A stretch of DNA of 64,000 nt. It comes from Serpula lacrymans var. lacrymans S7.9. Lineage: Eukaryota; Basidiomycota; Agaricomycetes; Boletales; Serpulaceae. Below the pieces are notes generated by a model, which saw only the letters and a program-made list of their open reading frames with translations, was not told where the DNA came from and did no database searches. This document shows, piece by piece, positions 46,987-57,831 of the stretch. The translations under genes and the position numbers were made by a program. The stretch is taken from contig NW_006763290.1 in NCBI RefSeq assembly GCF_000218685.1, positions 1,820,315-1,884,314 on the forward strand, given 5' to 3'. How positions within the stretch are numbered: the stretch's first letter is position 1; the number at the start of each line of letters is the position of its first letter.

Positions 46987-47194
46987 AGTGCACCCTTATT
47001 TTGTGAGTATCTCAGGGTGTGGAAGGCATCAGTTGCTTTCTGAGCAGTTGTCTTTGTGATAAATTATTTGTAAACACCTACAATATCTTCTGTGGTCTGG
47101 GGATTCAAGTTCCTCGTCAATCTATTGTGCGGCTAGACCATCTGCACATGTGCCCAGAAGGTCAATCCTGTTTTTCTTGAGCTTATGATGTACA

Positions 47195-47382
47195 GTAATA
47201 ATCCATAGTGGACTCAGAGAGTACAGAAAAGCAAATTGGACCAGCCGGGGATTGAATCCAGGACCTCTGCCTATATATGGTGGTGCTCTAACCAACTGAG
47301 CTACCAGCCCTTGGATAATCAACACTCAATTGCACAATATTGTCTAACAAAGCCTAGACTTTGACCTTGACAATTCCAACAC
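47195..47382 (-). repeat. tRNA-derived SINE-like repeat A, copy 2
   Basis: Reverse-strand copy of the repeat at 10474-10655. The tRNA-like core is 47237-47310. Two mismatches in the anticodon stem (CCACC/GGCAG) exclude function, while the A and B boxes (TAGCTCAGTTGG, GATTCAATCC) are kept. Upstream flank shared to 47382 (AATTCCAACAC on the plus strand). Confidence 0.6.
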
Positions 47383-48300
47383 AGGGCTCACTGCTTTGCA
47401 CACTTGCATTCATCTTAATACCAAACATATCCATGTGTCGAATACTTCAATATTATCTTAGCCCTTGTACTTGTCAGGGGGCGAGACTTTAATTCCCTTG
47501 AGTTGTATGGATCCTGTCCTAGGTCTACCAACTCCATTTCCTAGTTATCATTGTCATCTTATGATTCTTGAAGCTCCTCATTGTTTTTGTAACAAGCATC
47601 TCTTTGGCCCTTGTTAGGGCTTTGCAGTTGACCATTCTCCAAATTATGGCCACAATATTGTTGCCTATATTGTTCCATATCCTGTTCACATATGCGGTGT
47701 ATTATGTGCTCACTGAGTGTTCCTCATAGCGGCTCTTGCTCCTGTGGTTTGCTCATTGAATCTGTTTTGTGCAGATTCCCTACAGGTGTATACATTGCTT
47801 CCCTCATCTACATGGTGGGGAGCCACACATGCATCTCCAGATGTATAGTATCAGTTGCCTTATCAGTAAGGTAGGATTATTTAATCTAATCTAATACCTT
47901 ACAACTGACATACCATAAACTTTATTAAAAATGGGCAGTCATAGGATAGCTAGCATATTGCCCTTGGGCAAGCAATGAGAGTGTAGTGGGATATGAATGG
48001 TTAGTTAGCAGGCAATATGTTTTAGGTGTAACAAGAAATGCAACCTTTTGTCTTGCTATTTACAAATACATTGAAATTACAAAATTTCAAGTGCTCAAAA
48101 CAGCTCAGATGAAATACAATATTTCTTGTATTATTTCACACTTGAATTTCCAGTTATGCACGATCAAATTGAGAACAGCATTATAGTTAATCACTACACA
48201 TTTTGTCTTCATCTCATATTACCAATTTTGTTGAAGACTTAGAGGGATATCCAAATTAGATATGTGGTTAGTAATTCTTATGATTAGTGTTATGTTTTAT
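47383..48300. other. Intergenic, no supported gene
   Basis: AT-rich, short unrelated frames only. No RNA gene, LTR or repeat recognised. Confidence 0.4.
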
Positions 48301-48309
48301 TTTAAGTCT

Positions 48310-49010
48310 ATTATATTTTCATTGAAATATATAATTTTGTGAGCACATTTTCATAGCCATTTTCAACAGCAAAAATGTTGGTCATTGTGATGTGTAGGAA
48401 TATTGTTTTCTGGCATAAGCATGTTGGTGGGGAGCTCAATAGTTCCATCTTCTGCAATTCCACGACCACCATCAACATCCAGGAGCCAGCTAGCAAAGGC
48501 TTTGCTTTCTGGAGTACGGTCCAGGCACATGTTCTGTGTGAGGTAGCAGACATAGATATTTGTCCACAGTTGTAATCTTCTAAGAAAGGCAGATATAATA
48601 TGTTGCCTTGACTCTCTTAGAACAATAGGTGTTGTTCTGTGGAAGTCCCCTTCAAAGACCATTATAATGCCTCCAAATGGAAGCTGATTATCCAAATTGT
48701 CCTGCAATGTACGGTTCAATGCTTCAATTCCATGACAGTGTTGAATTGGTGCTTTATCCCAGACAATAACTTTGGTATGTCTCAATACCTCATGGAGGTC
48801 AGAGTTTTTTGGAATCCTGCCTGTGGATGTTTTATGTACAGGAATAGGGATTCCAAAGCATGAATGAGCTATGCAGGCACCATCCAAGAGCAGGGATGCT
48901 ACATATAGAGCAACATTATGATTATCCTTTGCTCAAATGATGACTGCAATTGTATTACAGATATATGTTTTTCCCCCACCTCCAGCACTGTGAATGGGGG
49001 AGGCAACACC
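48310..49010 (-). pseudogene. Helitron PIF1-like helicase fragment
   Basis: Walker A GAGGGGKTY lies near 48980 (minus strand), followed past a stop by GACIAHSCFGIPIPVHKTST, motif II as VIVWDKAPIQH (D-E-A-P changed to D-K-A-P), LPFGGIIMVFEGDFHRTTPI (Q of GDFxQ changed to H) and LQLWTNIYVCYLTQNMCL. The changed motif II and motif III residues and the missing C-terminal motifs show it is non-functional. Confidence 0.8.
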
Positions 49011-49514
49011 AAGAAAAGTGTGAGCTTATGTAATCAGAATGTGCGCACCTAAGGTGGTGAATTCACTATGCCATTATACATTCTCTCCTGACACTCAAAC
49101 TCAAGCTTACATCTCATTGAGGGACTACAAAAGCAACCTGGTAAACTACAATTAATGACAGAGCTGATATACTAGCTAGTTTGAATGAATGTAGTCCTCC
49201 CTTGATGCTCAAAACTCATCATGGTTACTACCATCCCCTGACTCTGAAGCTAAATCTATTGTGCCACTATCTTAAACAACCTCACAAGCAACATGAGTAC
49301 ACGGGCAAGCCTTTCCAGAATTATAACACTTGACAGCGGCCTCCAATGCCTTCACATTCCCAGCCTTCAGCATGCCAATTTCACTGTTTGGTGGCACCTT
49401 TGGACCAAAATATTGGTGCGATTATAACTGCAGCATGATTTGTGCAACAATTGTCTTTGGTATAGCTGCAACTTTAAGTCGAGGCACAGCGGCAGCAACT
49501 TTGGCATCAGCTGC

Positions 49515-49835
49515 TAATAAACCTATGTGAAACTCAGCCGCTGCCCAAGAGGCTATAGAAACAACTTTATTATTTACCTATGTGAAACTACAATTGATGT
49601 TAGTTTAAGGTGATTTCTAATAAATGTAATGTAACATACCTCAGCCGCTGCCCAATAGGCTATAGAAACGACTGAGGTATTTCTATACTAAGCCCCCTAC
49701 TACTTATAGTTGGAGGTGCTACTCGCTACAGTATAATGACTCCTAGGAGTACAATGGTGACTCCATGGAGTGATGGCTATGCTCCATGGAGAACAATGGC
49801 TGCTTCGGCAGAGACCGGGTTTATCCGGTTTTGTC
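49515..49835 (-). mobile_element. Internally deleted copy of the CTATAG-rich element
   Basis: Reverse orientation relative to the copy at 39468-40995. Both ends match (GACAAAACCGGATAAACCC and the two GCAGCGGCTGAG blocks), but about 800 bp of the middle is missing. This helps define the element's ends. No target duplication found. Confidence 0.7.
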
Positions 49836-49938
49836 AATCAGTGTAGTATTGAAAGGGGAACACAGGTGTAACCCTGTAGCATCACTAGGAAGCCTTAGCA
49901 CCTTCCTGGACTGCTTTTGGACAGCTTTTGAACCGCTC

Positions 49939-49988
49939 TTTTGGACTCTTTTGGACTCTTTTGGACTCTTTTGGACTCTTTTGGACCC
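49939..49988 (+). repeat. 10-bp tandem repeat TTTTGGACTC x5
   Basis: Five units, the last with one change (TTTTGGACCC). It lies just before the copia fragment and may be part of that element's leader or LTR edge. Confidence 0.9.
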
Positions 49989-50063
49989 TTTGGACCTTTC
50001 TGTGCACTTTTTGGACCTTCTCCATTATCCACCACCACTGCTTTGCCAGTTCATTTCCACACC

Positions 50064-51856
50064 ATGGATAAAACAAAATGTACTCCTCATTCATCTTCTG
50101 CTCCCACTCATTGTTCTTGCTCATCTCCCCACTGCCATCATTGTAACCAATCTGCCATACCTGGTGCAAAATATTATTTTTCTACTATGGTTGCAGAGTC
50201 AGCTAGAAATGCAAGCCTCCACTCTATTTATCCCTCTGACCCACACCGCCCTCTCCAACTTGATGCTGACATTGATTGGAATGCACAGGTGCCACTTCTC
50301 ATATGACACCTCATCATCACTGGATTCGCAATTATGCACCATATTGTGTTCCCATAAAGCTAGCAGATCATACTGTTGTTTATTCAGCTGGTATTGGTAC
50401 TGTGGTGTTTAACCCTATCATCAATGGCAAGGAATCAAGGGCTGTAGAATTCTCCAGAGTGCTGCATGTACCAGATCTTCAAAATAATCTCCTCTCAGTC
50501 TTGTACTTAACTCGCCAAAGTGGTTTTAAAGTCACCATTTCATCTCAATCTATGTCCTTCATACGTGGCAACACTCCCTTATTCACTGCAACCATCAACA
50601 ACAATAATGCTGCATTCCTTGATGGATCCACTGTTGCTTGTGTTGAATTGGGACACTTTTCTGCAACAATTCCACTTGATTTAAACCTTTGGCATTGAAG
50701 ATTGGCTCACCACCACTATGCTGATGTCAAGAAATTGACACAAGGAGACCTTGTTACTGGAATGACACTTGAGTCTAAATCTACTCCTGATCCTATCTGT
50801 GAACCATGTCTGTCTGGAAAAATGTCTGCCAACCCATTCCCTTCATCTTCTCACTGCTCTGCTCACCCTCTAGACCTCATCCACTCTGATGTACACCAAG
50901 TCTCCTCCCCTTCATTCTCTGGGTATTGATATTGGGTCACCTTCATCAATGATTACACTCAATTTTGTGTTGTTGTCCCTTTGAAGGCCAAGTCAGATAT
51001 CTTTAATGCTTTCAAGAGTTTCAAGGCTTATGCTGAGACTCAATTAGAGCGAAAAATCAAGGCTTTGCGATATGACAAAGGGGGAGAGTACATTTCCAAG
51101 GAGTTTGAGCAATTCACAGATGATCATGGCATTGTCAGACAGCATACCACCCGGAATAGGCCTCAGCAGAATGGAGTTGCAGAAAGAGCAAACAGGCTTC
51201 TCTCTGAAAGAATCACTACCATACTTTCAGAATCTGGATTGCCTAATATCTTCTGGGGTGAATGCCTAGGTGCCTTGGTGCATGTCTGGAATAGGTGTCT
51301 CACTGATGCAGTGGTCAATGCTACTCCTTATCAATTGTGGCATGGACACATGTCACACCTTTGTGTTTGGGGGTGCACTGCTTATGTGCATGTGCAAAAG
51401 GATAAGAGAGGTGTCTTTGGCTCTCACATGGAGAAATGTGTGTTCATTGGTTACCCTGCTGGGTACAAGGAATGGAAATTCTATAATCCTTCCACCAAAC
51501 AAACCATTATCTCTGAAAGAGCTGACTTTGATGAGCGCTACTTCCCTGGCTTGAAAAAGACTTCTACCACTGCCATTCCTACTCCACCTTTTCCATCTTT
51601 GCTTCTCATGCCTTTGGGCCTGGATGAGGATGTCCCTGCACCAGGTCCAGGGGGAGATATTGACCCACCAGCTGTACTTCAGCAACCTCAGCACTTGCCT
51701 GATGATGGGCCTGATTTGGACCTTGATGCAATTCCAACAAACCATGGAGTCCTAGAAAAGCTGGTACATGTGCTGTGTACTTTCAATGAAAAGATGGTAG
51801 GACAATGTTCTGGCCCTGTTGACCCAAATCTATTTCCCCATCATTTTGATCCATAG
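50064..51856 (+). mobile_element. Ty1/copia fragment: protease to integrase
   Basis: Begins with a short Cys/His-rich stretch (HCSCSSPHCHHCNQ) and a protease-like CTGATSHMT after a frame change. Then come VLHVPDLQNNLLSV, the pre-integrase block (WH*RLAHHHYADVKKL..CEPCLSGK), and integrase (DLIHSDVHQ, YDKGGEY, PQQNGVAERANR) with its D-D-E residues kept. A C-terminal tail (FIGYPAGYKEWKFYNPSTK) and an Asp/Pro-rich end stop at 51856. TGA stops at 50696 and 50927 both replace residues usually Arg (WHRRL, GYRYW). RT and RNase H are absent and no LTRs were found. It is inserted in the old Helitron. Confidence 0.88.
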
Positions 51857-51879
51857 CATCTTTAACACTTTGGTAAAAA

Positions 51880-52613
51880 TCTGCCCTTATGTCTTTTTGA
51901 TAATGATGGACTCACTTCAATTCACTTTTTTCTGTGGAAGCCCATGCATCAATGCAATACTCCCAAAGTAGCTTTCCATAGAAGTGATTAGATTGATTGG
52001 TTCTTTGGGAATGAAGATGGTATGCATAATAACACTGCTGGGAGACATATTCACTACATATATTTCCATCAGCATTTTGAATGAACCGTAATGTTCTATG
52101 CCACCCTTATTCTCCAAAGAAAAATAGGAGGACATAATGCAGAGGTGAATAAAGGGGGTACAAATAGCTGATATGCTTGAGACCACCACCATGATCAAAT
52201 TGCTTCAGCTGCAAAACAATATCACAGTCCTCAACAACATTGTGTTCTCCATCTCCAGGGATAACAGCAGCAACTTCATCTGCAGTAGGAAGATTATAAC
52301 GACTTTGGTCCAGAGTTTGGTCAAAAGCTATATGGGCTGTTATGTTGGCACATTCTGCTTCAGGCTTTTCCATGATGATCTGATAAGCTTGCTTGTACAA
52401 CAGGATGAATGGATTAAATGGATTGGATTGCTCCAGGGTATCCTGGATCTCCAGCATGGTTGCTGGTGTAGTGCTATGCCCCCTTTTATTCTCATTATGT
52501 AAAAAAAGGGCAGTCTGTGGGTCGTGAATATAAAGCTGGCCAAAAGAGGGAGTTTTACCTTCAGGTGGATGGAATGTGCTGATGCTATGATGAAGGCCTC
52601 CCACTGCAGGCAT
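51880..52613 (-). pseudogene. Helitron N-terminal domain (Helitron_like_N) fragment
   Basis: Minus-strand frame with SFGQLYIHDPQTALFLHNEN, RYNLPTADEVAAVIPGDGEH, CDIVLQL and YPLYSPLHYVLLFFFGE, then after a TAA stop CYYAYHLHSQRTNQSN and EYCIDAWASTEKS. These are the ordered motifs of the domain in front of Rep in fungal Helitrons. It stops before the HUH nuclease. Confidence 0.85.
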
Positions 52614-53935
52614 TGGCTTATATGAGCTGGGATTATAATGGCATCATATACAGATATCTTTATTATTAGGTGCTGCCAATGACCCAGGAAAATAAATAGA
52701 TAATTTTTATACTAAAATTCCCAATCAATGCTACCTGTTTCTGTGGCTTTGAGAGTGAAAAAAATTAAAGTCATTTCACAGTATAATCTTTGCAATTAAT
52801 CTGCATATATTGTCAAATGAATCACCCTCAATGCCGACAGAATATGAAGATTTTTACAGAGAAAATATTTAAAATATTCTCAGAGAATTAATTCTAAATT
52901 TCTCCACCATTGAACCAGCAGATTTATAGTGATAATATTCTAAAATACTCCAAGATAATCATTCTCATTTATCTGCAACTGTTGATTAGCAAAATTCCCA
53001 AAATATTTCCCTCCATTGTTTGTATTATCTTATCACAAGCTTAATTTACAATATAGGCCGCGCCTCAATCTAGAACTTATCTAGTGTGACACTAGTCACA
53101 CATGACTCTCGTCAACTGCCTGTTATACAACGCTGAAATTCAAGTTCAAGTTTGCTGGATCTCATGATTGTCGACTCGACGACACCGTAGCTGCACTCAA
53201 AAGCTGTAAGTTTCATTTGCCATTCTGTGCACCATCTGATTAATTCTTCCTTGCCTAGTGTGATACTAATCCAGGCCAATCAACATAGGATGGCCCTCCG
53301 GGCAAACCTGGTCCCCACATTGATGATATTTCCCACGGAATCATACATACTATATTTTAGACATGTAGCTAGCTATGTAGTATGTCAAACGTTTCTGTGC
53401 AGTTGATGTCAAGTCTGGTTTTGTATGATTAAGTGGCCAATTAAAGGTACAGGAGTGGGATACATACTAGGGTGCCTTGTTGTTGAGAGAGAAGTGGTAT
53501 GAGATGGCTGTAGAGTGTTTGCAGGATTGACACATTGGCAACAAGAAGGATAACTGAATGCTAAAGGGCAACATCAGTCAAGAAGGGTTGATATGTAGGA
53601 TGTAGTCACAGTCACTTTGTAGCATGTCTTGGATTTCTTGATGCTGAATCTGATTATTTGCATGATCCATTGAGGTACAAAGAGGTAGATAACTAAGTAG
53701 AGAAATTGGGGATTGTTTGAGAGCAGGAGAGCAATTTAACAACATTTGAACGGGCAGGAGAAAAAGGGTTCAGACAGTGTTGTCAAGAAACAAAAAGATT
53801 ACAAAAATCACTGTTTTCCACCTGCACCAAAGGGTTGTGAGGGCGACGGGAAGAAAAGAAAAGAAAGGAGGAAATTTGAAGTGTTGACAGTATTGTAGTG
53901 AAACTGATTGTAGGGTGCAGCAACACACAGCATGG
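52614..53935. other. AT-rich intergenic stretch
   Basis: No coding sequence supported. A short perfect palindrome CTAGTGTGACACTAG lies near 53086-53100, and GGCCGCGCC is a small GC island near 53057. I looked here for the 3' end of a minus-strand Helitron (hairpin plus CTRR) without a convincing match. Confidence 0.4.
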
Positions 53936-53938
53936 AAA

Positions 53939-55520
53939 TTATGATTGAACCAGGTATATATGGTACATAATCAAATTGGACTCCCACGAAGGCCAAGGAT
54001 TGCAAGGGGTCGGTTGCTCTGTTGGAAATCTGTGAATTTGAGCTTGGATGACAACTGCATCGCCAATATGTAAGTCACAGAAAGATGCTGCTACCGGGAT
54101 GTCGCCATGGCGTACGGTATGACATGCATCAAGAACCCTCATCTTAACTTGAAATTAGTTTAGCGCATCAGAATATTGAGGAGCACTTTACCTCTTTGTG
54201 TTCTAAGCAATCTAATGTTTCAGAGGTTGAACGAGGTAGTGGTGCAGATGACAGTGTTGATGAAATGTGATGTGCCATCCAGGTTGTGTTGATCCCAAAT
54301 AGGTACAACATTAAATAGAACCAGCCCTCATCTTCGTGCAACAATTGTAACTCTCCGATGAGCACCACATTGTAAGGTTGTCCACAGATTGGGTTACAAA
54401 GTGTTGCGTTTTGGTTGTAACAATCCCAGGTGGCTGTGAGCGGGAGATGTTCGAGCGCATACATATTTGAAGGAGTGTTGATGAGACTTGCAAGGGATAT
54501 AAGTTGCCTGTCATGGAAATCAAATTTATGTGGTTGTGTCGATGAGGGGTTATACCTTGCGATGAAAGAGTTGTACTTGTCAGAGCAAAAACTGCGAGTC
54601 ACAATTTCATTAGTGCAGATTGATAAACTACAGCATATATAGTGTCAATACTGAACAGCGCATTTTTTCAGTCGTGTACTCACTTTGCAAAGTCCATGTT
54701 ACAAATTTCGAGAATGATTTCCTCACAGCGCATGACAAGATTTATAAGCAGAACTTAACATTTGAAATGTAAATAGGAGCATTTTGGGGAAAAGGCCGCA
54801 CTTTTAGCCATCGTATTTTTTGAAATTTAAAGCCCCTTATTAGTCCAATCCGAATTGTGCGTGGATTTTTAGGGTGACCCTTGTTTTATGCAAGGCCCTT
54901 TATTGGTGCATTTCACCATTCGCAATTGCACTGTGACATCATAGGCACATAGTCAATCACAAAGAACAGGAGCTACTCACTTTGCCAAGAGCACATGGAA
55001 GAGTGCAATATCTTCTGCATTTGCATATGTGATGTGGTCTGGTTGCCATTGGGAATGTTTGACTAACAGTACACCTCCATACCATGTATGTTGTCGACAG
55101 ATGTGTGTCTGTATGATTTCATTCACAAGCTTGTTTTCTCGCACTTGGGAATGGAATTTGCTGGTGGACTGCTTTAGGTAGAAAAAGGTTATTGGATTGG
55201 CCAGCGTAATAGAAGGTATGTCCAGGAAGTGCTGGCAAGTCCGTGTAACGATTTCAAAGCAGGTGCAGTCTTGGGCTACAATAAGTGTCATTGCTACTTC
55301 ACTTTCTTCTTCATTATCTGATCTTCCTCTGAATTTGTCATCTTCCGTGTTGACGTAGCTTGCGTTCGGCACCAGGTATGGCTCGTATATCACTGCGGAT
55401 GGGGCTGAATTTGTCATCTTCCGTGTCAACATAGTTTGTGTTCGGCACCAGGTATGGCTTGTATATCACTGCAGATGGGGAGACATTGGAGTGGAATAGT
55501 TCAGTGGTGCCGACGTCCAC
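53939..55520 (-). pseudogene. Unknown gene block A, paralogous to block B
   Basis: Minus-strand coding blocks in order: 55520-54977 (MTLIVAQDCTCFEIVTRTCQ, HTWYGGVLLVKHSQW), 54602-54168 (ALEHLPLTATWDCYNQNATL, LLFGINTTW-like), 54142-53939 (VLDACHTV, DLHIGDAVVIQAQIHRF, PWPSWESNLIMYHIYLV). Splice-like borders separate them. The last two match block B by eye (TATW/NATLCNP and GD-x-V-x(3)-A-x-I ... PW-x(2)-W). The GD-V-A pattern could be an OB-fold, hence single-strand DNA binding, but this is a guess. An in-frame 75-bp duplication lies in the N-terminal block. Confidence 0.45.
55332..55481 (-). repeat. 75-bp (25-codon) tandem duplication
   Basis: Two adjacent units begin GAATTTGTCATCTTCC at 55332 and 55407. 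They encode an IY-x-PYLVPN-x-x-YV-x-TEDDKF repeat on the minus strand. Apart from one C/T change, their differences are all at CpG sites turned into TpG or CpA, including one site that is TG in one unit and CA in the other. Confidence 0.92.
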
Positions 55521-55880
55521 AGGAGTGGGACATAAGCAGTTTGTTTCAAAGTATAAAGCTTGGAAAACGGTAGGGGGGGCCTGCCAGTAGTGATCAATAA
55601 TTAGTGGTGCATGTGATTGGCAAAGAATGTGGACTCACAGGCAACATGTGACACACGTGTTTTGAAATCTGTAGTACTTCTTCAATAGAAGCCATCAACA
55701 AACATGGGGAAAGAGGGGTTTGTAAAAAGTAGGTCACTTTATATGGCATGTATTGCTGGCAATGTCATTTGAAGTTAGGGGTCACTTGTCTACTGATGTT
55801 ATTCACCAAAAATTTCCGGCTCAGCACTGCTCAACAGTGCAATTTCGTATAAGCATGAGTAGTAACATATAGTATTACAT

Positions 55881-56866
55881 TCAGATATGGATATGTTGCT
55901 CATCTTTCTTAGCCTCCACCTTGTCATCCTGTAAGGTGGTATGAATGAGTGATATGCACTTCAGCTCAAAGTACGCTTTCCACCCCCTCCAAGGGCATTT
56001 GTTGACGGGGGTCAAATTGTCTATGTCGCTTCTTAGGCAATAATGTTTAATGTACGCTTCCATAAGTACAGTGTCACCCATTTGCAAGTTTGTGGCACTG
56101 TAGTAATCCATTTCGGATTTTGGATTGAATACCTTCCTGGCATCATACACATCTGTGAAAGGTTTTGGCTGGAACAAGGGTTAGGAATAGGATATTGTAA
56201 ATGCAGTTGACACATATGGTTTTCCTTTGAGCTTTGTAGGCCAATTGTCAACGGGATGCTCTAATGTCACCCCAGCATTCTTCATTGGGATCTGTAGATC
56301 ATGCATCTTGTTAGGTGATGCAGTTTCACATACAACGACAACATTTACCGCCATTTGGAAAGGACAAGTTGTCAATTATGTTACGTGCGGCACTTGCTGT
56401 GTTGACACCAATTGGAACCATGGATATACTAACATGGGCACGTGTTTTGCCTTTGGGATCAAACATCCACACTCGAGAGACAACACCTGGCAGCCACACT
56501 GTGCAGGGCATGTTGCTCAAGGGATCGCAAAGAAGTGTGGACTTGTCGTGAATAGGCTTGAAAATGCCCCATGTGGCCGTGGGCGGAATATTTTCAACCG
56601 CATAGATTAAATTTTTTGCATCAGAATAGTTTGCAAAAGTGCATAAACGCCTTCAGTGCAGTTAGTCCTGAGTCCCATAATAGTTTGTGGTTAACATACG
56701 CGACCGTCAGAGTGTCATACGTAGCAAGTTGAGCCTCGTCCATAGCCACCAGCTCTTTGTCAGTGTGGTCGTTTGTCTTGGCAACAGTTTCTGTGATTGT
56801 TCCGTCTCCCAAAATGGCAGAGCTGTGTAGTGCAGGGGCTTGTTCTGGCACGTTTTCGGACACCAC
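55881..56866 (-). pseudogene. Unknown gene block B (first part), paralogous to block A
   Basis: In order: 56866-56621 (an acidic/Ala start, YDTLTVAYVNHKLLWDSGLT), 56607-56326 (TATWGIFKPIHDKSTLLCDP, CTVWLPGVVSRVWMFDPKGK, VSISMVPIGVNTASAARNII), 56375-56181 (KMHDLQIPMKNAGVTLEHPV) and 56177-55881 (FTDVYDARKVFNPKSEMDYY, NLQMGDTVLMEAYIKHY, PWRGWKAYFELKCISLI). Frame changes between parts may be introns or lesions. No known function. Confidence 0.45.
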
Positions 56867-57831
56867 AGGGATTAACTCGCGAAATGTTGTATTTTCATTC
56901 TCATCTCTACAACAATGATTAGTAGGACACAGAGAAGTTAGTGAAATTGTGTACAGTGGGGTGTGGGAGGAGTACCGTAGTTGGCCCTCGCCAATGTTAG
57001 AGTTAAAGTTACTGTAAGGGCTTACATGTCAAGCACTGTATTGGAGGTGTGGCGTGAATGTATATACCTTGAGGCATCCGTAATCCCCGGCTGCAAAGAG
57101 TTGCTAGAGTCACCATTGAATCTGAGTGTGTACAAATGTCAGGTGGAAATAAGGGATGCAAAAGGAGTCTTACCTTTGCTTCTTAGCAAGCTCAATCTGT
57201 GGTAACAGAGGTATGTCTGCATGAACAGCCTTTCTCTTTGAAACCTTGAGCAACAGAGTACAAAATGTGATTGACAATAAATGGAAAAAATGTAGTGTGA
57301 ACGAGGAAGTGAGTGACACACCATGAAGTAAAGTTGAGGCCTTTTAAATATATTCAGTGCGAGAGGACGTTGTGAGGGAAGGAGGAAATTACAACAAGGA
57401 TTCCAATTTTTAGGGGCTGGTGTTTGTAGAACATGTGTTTATGCAGAAGAAAAAAATGCGGGACAAATTTTTTTGAGGAGTGTTTGTTTCAGAATTTTGA
57501 GGACATGCCAACTATTGAAAGTTGTGGGGCTTGTGGATGTCTTTACGTAGCAAAAGAAACAAGGTGGCCAAAAATTCTGGGGAGCGTACATTTCATAATT
57601 TTCTAGACTTCCAAAATATTTCCAATCATAATGGACTCGTTTGTCGAAAGGGCCGCCGAAGGAAACGGGGAACAATCAGTTATTCAAAATCCTGTGGGGT
57701 AGGCGTGATTTAAATACTTGTTGGGCCAAGACATCTACAGTTCACAGGCTGAATAAAAACAATTTATTGATGTTCTATTTACCGAAATATATGATAAAGT
57801 TAGAGTCCTTTAGGGGTTGCCAAAGAAAGCC

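Larger units (their letters stand above)
48310..52613 (-). mobile_element. Old Helitron, split by later insertions
   Basis: Reading leftward, 52613-51880 encodes the Helitron N-terminal domain and 49000-48310 the PIF1-type helicase domain: the expected order for one minus-strand Helitron. Between them lie a copia fragment (49.9-51.86 kb) and a deleted CTATAG-type element (49515-49835). Rep (HUH) motifs are not recognised. That the two parts belong to one element is inferred from order and orientation. Confidence 0.6.

Noticed and set aside
53086..53100. Palindrome CTAGTGTGACACTAG as Helitron 3' hairpin
   Set aside because: As a hairpin it would have only about a 5-bp stem, and no CTRR followed by T was found at the right distance.
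56227..56610. Plus-strand 127-codon frame
   Set aside because: Antisense to block B, whose minus-strand translation matches block A; the plus frame has no match.
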